Of a DNA stretch of 64,000 bases, positions 61,079 to 64,000 are shown piece by piece; within the stretch, counting starts at the first letter, position 1; the number at the start of each line of letters is the position of its first letter. The stretch covers positions 7,131 through 71,130 of the forward strand of contig CAJUTQ010000081.1 in NCBI GenBank assembly GCA_910589265.1, written 5' to 3'. The notes under the pieces are model-generated. The model ran no database searches and was not told where the DNA came from. It saw only the letters and a program-made list of their open reading frames with translations. Made by a program: the position numbers and the translations under genes. The stretch is from an uncultured Lachnospiraceae bacterium (GTDB lineage: Bacteria > Bacillota > Clostridia > Lachnospirales > Lachnospiraceae).

Positions 61079-61972
61079 ATGTACGGAAAAATAATAAAAG
61101 GAATTGGGGGGTTTTACTATGTTCACCAGCAAGAGGGAAAAAAGGGTGCCATTTATGAATGTAAGGCAAAGGGCATTTTCAGAAAATGGAATCAAAAACC
61201 CCTTGTAGGGGATTTCGTAGAAATTGAGGTGACAGATGAGAAGGAGAAAAAGGGAAATATTCGGGAGCTTTTTGAAAGAAAAAACGAGCTCATTCGTCCA
61301 GCAGTAGCCAATATTGATCAGGCAGTTATTTTATTCTCTATGAAAAAGCCAAAGCCAAATTTAAATTTGTTAGATCGATTTCTCGTCTCTATGAGGGTGA
61401 AAGGGTTAGATACTATTTTGTGTTTCCATAAAAAGGACATTGTGCCTAAGGAAGAAATAGAAAAAATGTTTCAAGTATATAAAGACTGCGGCTCCCTTGT
61501 CCTTTTTACAAGTGTATATGAAGAAGGAGGGTTAGAAGAGCTTCAGGATGCACTCAAAGGGAAAACAAGTACAATGGCAGGACCTTCTGGGGTAGGGAAA
61601 TCTTCGGTAATGAATTGTCTTCAATCAGAAAGCCATATGGAAACAGGGGCTGTCAGTGAGAGAATAGACAGGGGACGGCATACAACGAGGCATGCAGAAA
61701 TTATTTTGATTGATCAGGAAACCTATCTCATTGATACTCCTGGATTTAGCTCTCTCCATATGCCAGATTTAGAAGCGAAAGAGCTAAGGCTTTATTATGA
61801 AGAATTTAAGGGGATGGAAAAGGACTGCCGATTTCTAAGGTGTACCCATACCCATGAACCGGATTGCGGGGTAAAGAAAGGACTGGAAGAAGGGAAGCTT
61901 AGTCCAATACGTTATAAAAATTATGTACAGCTTTATAAAGAGCTTGAAGAGATAAATAGCAGAAAGTATTAG
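61079..61972 (+). CDS. rsgA: Ribosome small-subunit-dependent GTPase RsgA
   Basis: A 297-residue circularly permuted GTPase (G4-G1-G3 order). The N-terminal OB fold (about 1-70) binds the 30S subunit; GPSGVGKSSVMN (G1) lies at about 168-179 and DTPGFSS (G3) at about 218-224. The C-terminal zinc module reads CRFLRCTHTHEPDCGVK. RsgA acts in late 30S assembly. It lies nine bases after the kinase gene, the standard Firmicutes order. Confidence 0.95.
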   Translation: MYGKIIKGIGGFYYVHQQEGKKGAIYECKAKGIFRKWNQKPLVGDFVEIEVTDEKEKKGNIRELFERKNELIRPAVANIDQAVILFSMKKPKPNLNLLDRFLVSMRVKGLDTILCFHKKDIVPKEEIEKMFQVYKDCGSLVLFTSVYEEGGLEELQDALKGKTSTMAGPSGVGKSSVMNCLQSESHMETGAVSERIDRGRHTTRHAEIILIDQETYLIDTPGFSSLHMPDLEAKELRLYYEEFKGMEKDCRFLRCTHTHEPDCGVKKGLEEGKLSPIRYKNYVQLYKELEEINSRKY

Positions 61973-62107
61973 TGTGAGAAGAAGCTTCTAAGCTGCAAAA
62001 AATCTAGCTAAGAGTTTTAAATTTCATTCGTGGATTTTTTTTAGTAGGAAGATAGAGGTATTTCTTTCTGTAAAATATGGGACAAAGGAAAGGGCATTGT
62101 TAAGAAA

Positions 62108-63034
62108 ATGAAAAAGTATATAAAAATCGCAAGGCCGGATCACTGGGTAAAAAATGCATTTATTTTGCCTGGGGTGGCCATTGCTATCTTACTGACAGAC
62201 AGCATCATTGACGGACTTACTTTTGTCCGTTTACTATGGGGATTTTTTGCAACTTGTCTCATTGCATCGGCAAATTATGTTATTAATGAATGGCTAGATG
62301 CAGAATTTGACCAGTACCATCCTACAAAAAAGTTTCGTCCAGTAGTATCCAAGGGCATGAAGCTTTCTCTTGTGATGGCAGAGTACATTTTCCTTATTGG
62401 AGCTGGAATTTTTTGTTCCATGCAAGTTTCCATTATTTTTATGGAGATGGAAGTATGGCTTTTGATTATGGGTGTTTTGTACAATGTGAAACCCCTTCGG
62501 ACAAAGGATATTCCGTATTTGGACGTTTTAAGTGAATCGGTCAACAATTTAATCCGGCTTCTACTTGGATGGTTTCTTGTTACAGAAACATATCAGCCTC
62601 CCATTAGTATTCTCATTGGCTATTGGATGGCAGGGGCTTTTTTAATGGCTACAAAAAGATATGCAGAATATCGAATGATTGGAAATCCAGAGCAGGCAGG
62701 ACTTTATAGAAAGTCTTTTTTGTATTATAATGAAAAGCTTCTCCTCATTTCTTCTTTCTTTTATGGGATGAGCGCCACTTTTTTTATGGGAATTTTCATG
62801 ATTAAATATCGCATTGAATATTTAATAGCAATGCCATTTTTATTTGGACTTTTTAGTATGTATTTGTATATAAGCTTTAAAGAAGATTCAGCAGTGCAAA
62901 AACCAGAGAAGTTATATAGGGAAAAGAAGCTTCTTTGTTTTCTCTTTGTTTTTATTGCTGCTCTCATTGTCCTCACATTTGTGGATATTCCTATTTTAGA
63001 TTATTATGTGGAGATTCGATTAATAGGAGTTTGA
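62108..63034 (+). CDS. UbiA-family prenyltransferase (polyprenyl-phosphate type)
   Basis: A 308-residue membrane protein with about eight to nine helices. The first Asp-rich motif is NEWLDAEFD (near residue 59-67, NxxxDxxxD type), and the second is the YLDVLSESVN region. It resembles the subgroup that transfers phosphoribose to polyprenyl phosphate (decaprenylphosphoryl-5-phosphoribose synthase type) rather than quinone-forming UbiA. The substrate is inferred from its HAD partner, three bases downstream. No quinone genes are in the window. Confidence 0.78.
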   Translation: MKKYIKIARPDHWVKNAFILPGVAIAILLTDSIIDGLTFVRLLWGFFATCLIASANYVINEWLDAEFDQYHPTKKFRPVVSKGMKLSLVMAEYIFLIGAGIFCSMQVSIIFMEMEVWLLIMGVLYNVKPLRTKDIPYLDVLSESVNNLIRLLLGWFLVTETYQPPISILIGYWMAGAFLMATKRYAEYRMIGNPEQAGLYRKSFLYYNEKLLLISSFFYGMSATFFMGIFMIKYRIEYLIAMPFLFGLFSMYLYISFKEDSAVQKPEKLYREKKLLCFLFVFIAALIVLTFVDIPILDYYVEIRLIGV

Positions 63035-63037
63035 GAT

Positions 63038-63733
63038 ATGCCAGTAAAAATGCATATAGAAAAAAAATTAAAAGATTACAAGGCAGTAATTTTTGACTTA
63101 GATGGAACCTTGTATTTTCAAAATCAGCTTCGCATACATATGGCTATGCGTTTGGTGAAATACTATGCCCTTCATCCATTTCAATTAAAGGATTTAATGC
63201 TTTTAAGGAAATTTCGCCTTGTACGGGAAGAATGGGAAACATTGGAAGTTCCAGAAGATTGGAAAACATGGAGTATGGATCAGGCTCAGTATGCATATGT
63301 GGCAAAAAAAATGAAAAGTACAAGAGAGAGAGTAGAAAAAATTGTAGAGAGATGGATGTATGAGCAGCCTTTGAAAACACTTTTTAAATGTAGAGATGAA
63401 AAGCTGGCATATCTTATGACTTCTCTTAGAGAAGAAGGAATTCCTGTTCTCGTTTATTCCGACTATCCAGTAAAAGAGAAATTAAAAGCTCTAGAAATAA
63501 GGGCAGATGGGATGTACTCTGCCCTTGACAGAGAGATTATGAGCCTAAAGCCAGAGCCAAAAGGATTGATAGAAATTTTAAGACAGTGGGAGCTAAAGCC
63601 TTCAGAAGCAGTAATGATTGGAGATAGAGACTGCAAAGACGGACAAGCAGCCAGAAATGTTGGGATGGATTATATTATATTAGAAAAGAAGAAAGGGAAG
63701 CGAAAACTCCTCTATGAGCAGCTATGGAGATAA
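63038..63733 (+). CDS. HAD-family hydrolase
   Basis: A 231-residue HAD protein. DLDGTLYFQN (about 21-30) is the nucleophile motif, YSDYPVKEKL contains motif II (Ser/Asp), a Lys in LKPEPKG is motif III, and GDRDCKDG is motif IV. The helical cap between motif I and II is longer than in simple phosphatases. As the direct partner of a UbiA-type transferase it may remove a phosphate from a lipid-linked sugar; that is inference from the known pairing of such genes. Confidence 0.82.
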   Translation: MPVKMHIEKKLKDYKAVIFDLDGTLYFQNQLRIHMAMRLVKYYALHPFQLKDLMLLRKFRLVREEWETLEVPEDWKTWSMDQAQYAYVAKKMKSTRERVEKIVERWMYEQPLKTLFKCRDEKLAYLMTSLREEGIPVLVYSDYPVKEKLKALEIRADGMYSALDREIMSLKPEPKGLIEILRQWELKPSEAVMIGDRDCKDGQAARNVGMDYIILEKKKGKRKLLYEQLWR

Positions 63734-63744
63734 TGTTGGGTATA

Positions 63745-63787
63745 GGCAAGACAGCGTATAAATACATACGCTGCCTTGAACTTTTTG
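63745..63787 (+). terminator. Terminator after the HAD gene
   Basis: CAAGACAGCGTAT pairs with ATACGCTGCCTTG (one mismatch), followed by AACTTTTTG. Confidence 0.75.
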
Positions 63788-63855
63788 AATCCTACCAAGG
63801 AAAAGAGAAAAGATGTCTATGAAGCGCACAGCCAAAGTAGGATAAAAAACAAAAA

Positions 63856-63943
63856 GAACTCAAATGTTTACGGTTAGAGGGAAGTAATTTCAGATTAGGC
63901 GGTATAGCCCCGATTACAAGGGCTATACCGTCTTTTTGAGTTC
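63856..63943. repeat. Short inverted repeat around a hairpin
   Basis: GAACTCAAA (63856-63864) and TTTGAGTTC (63935-63943) flank a terminator-like hairpin, CGGTATAGCCC/GGGCTATACCG with TCTTTTT after it (63899-63938). It may be a read-in terminator from a gene beyond the window or the tip of a small mobile repeat; no terminal duplication was found. Confidence 0.35.
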
Positions 63944-64000
63944 CTATGCGCCTTGCCGTTTCGGTTGCATGTCAGAAAGGAAATTGAGTTCACCCACAAA

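Overview
The window looks like a chromosomal segment of a strictly anaerobic, low-GC Gram-positive bacterium of the Clostridia, most likely Lachnospiraceae or close kin. The DNA is AT-rich, with strong Shine-Dalgarno sites and short operons. It carries pyruvate:ferredoxin oxidoreductase, a flavodiiron protein, ferredoxins, class III fructose-bisphosphatase, a lysine riboswitch and the Firmicutes order priA-def-fmt-yugP-rsmB-rlmN-stp-prkC-rsgA. Family calls come from motifs read by eye; no database search was possible.

Layout. 1-1787: end of a YigZ/IMPACT gene and mgtE. 1788-5200: a decayed mobile region with a RhuM-family pseudogene, a probable IS3-type transposase scrap, an intact tyrosine recombinase and a possible small membrane peptide. 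5221-9367: exodeoxyribonuclease III, BipA/TypA, a two-OB-fold SSB-like protein and a corrinoid adenosyltransferase-like protein. 9374-13725: a lysine riboswitch with terminator, an unidentified highly structured element, then dapA, dapB and fbp. 13891-17607: an Asn/Thr-rich lipoprotein, an orphan HisA-like gene, an MsrB scrap, a ferredoxin/membrane iron-sulfur pair, a Crp/Fnr regulator and a DUF134 regulator. 17977-27101: a long biosynthetic run leuB-ilvD-ilvB, an L,D-transpeptidase, serC-serA and metA. 27435-29572: a WYL regulator, a YciI-like protein and an SDR whose 5' end looks frameshifted. 29773-32180: an osmoprotectant ABC transporter. 32211-36480: sbcD-sbcC. 36494-44177: a LysR regulator, pyruvate:ferredoxin oxidoreductase, a flavodiiron protein and citrate synthase. 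44447-49269: an ABC-class ATPase coupled to a half-length FliF-like membrane protein, a HAD phosphatase and a secreted protein. 49695-61972: a long housekeeping run for cell wall, replication restart, translation start, rRNA modification, Ser/Thr signalling and ribosome assembly. 62108-63733: a UbiA-type prenyltransferase with a HAD hydrolase.

Together the genes support amino-acid synthesis (lysine/DAP, branched chain, serine, O-acetylhomoserine), fermentative pyruvate oxidation with oxygen defence, DNA repair, and cell-wall growth and its control. The most unusual items are: the structured element at about 9647-9958 between the lysine riboswitch and dapA; the orphan FliF-like half protein at 46150-47094, translationally coupled to an ABC-class ATPase; the alternative-pairing leader before the flavodiiron gene; and the Asp/Glu/Tyr-rich juxtamembrane segment of the PASTA kinase. 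No tRNA, rRNA or CRISPR array was seen.
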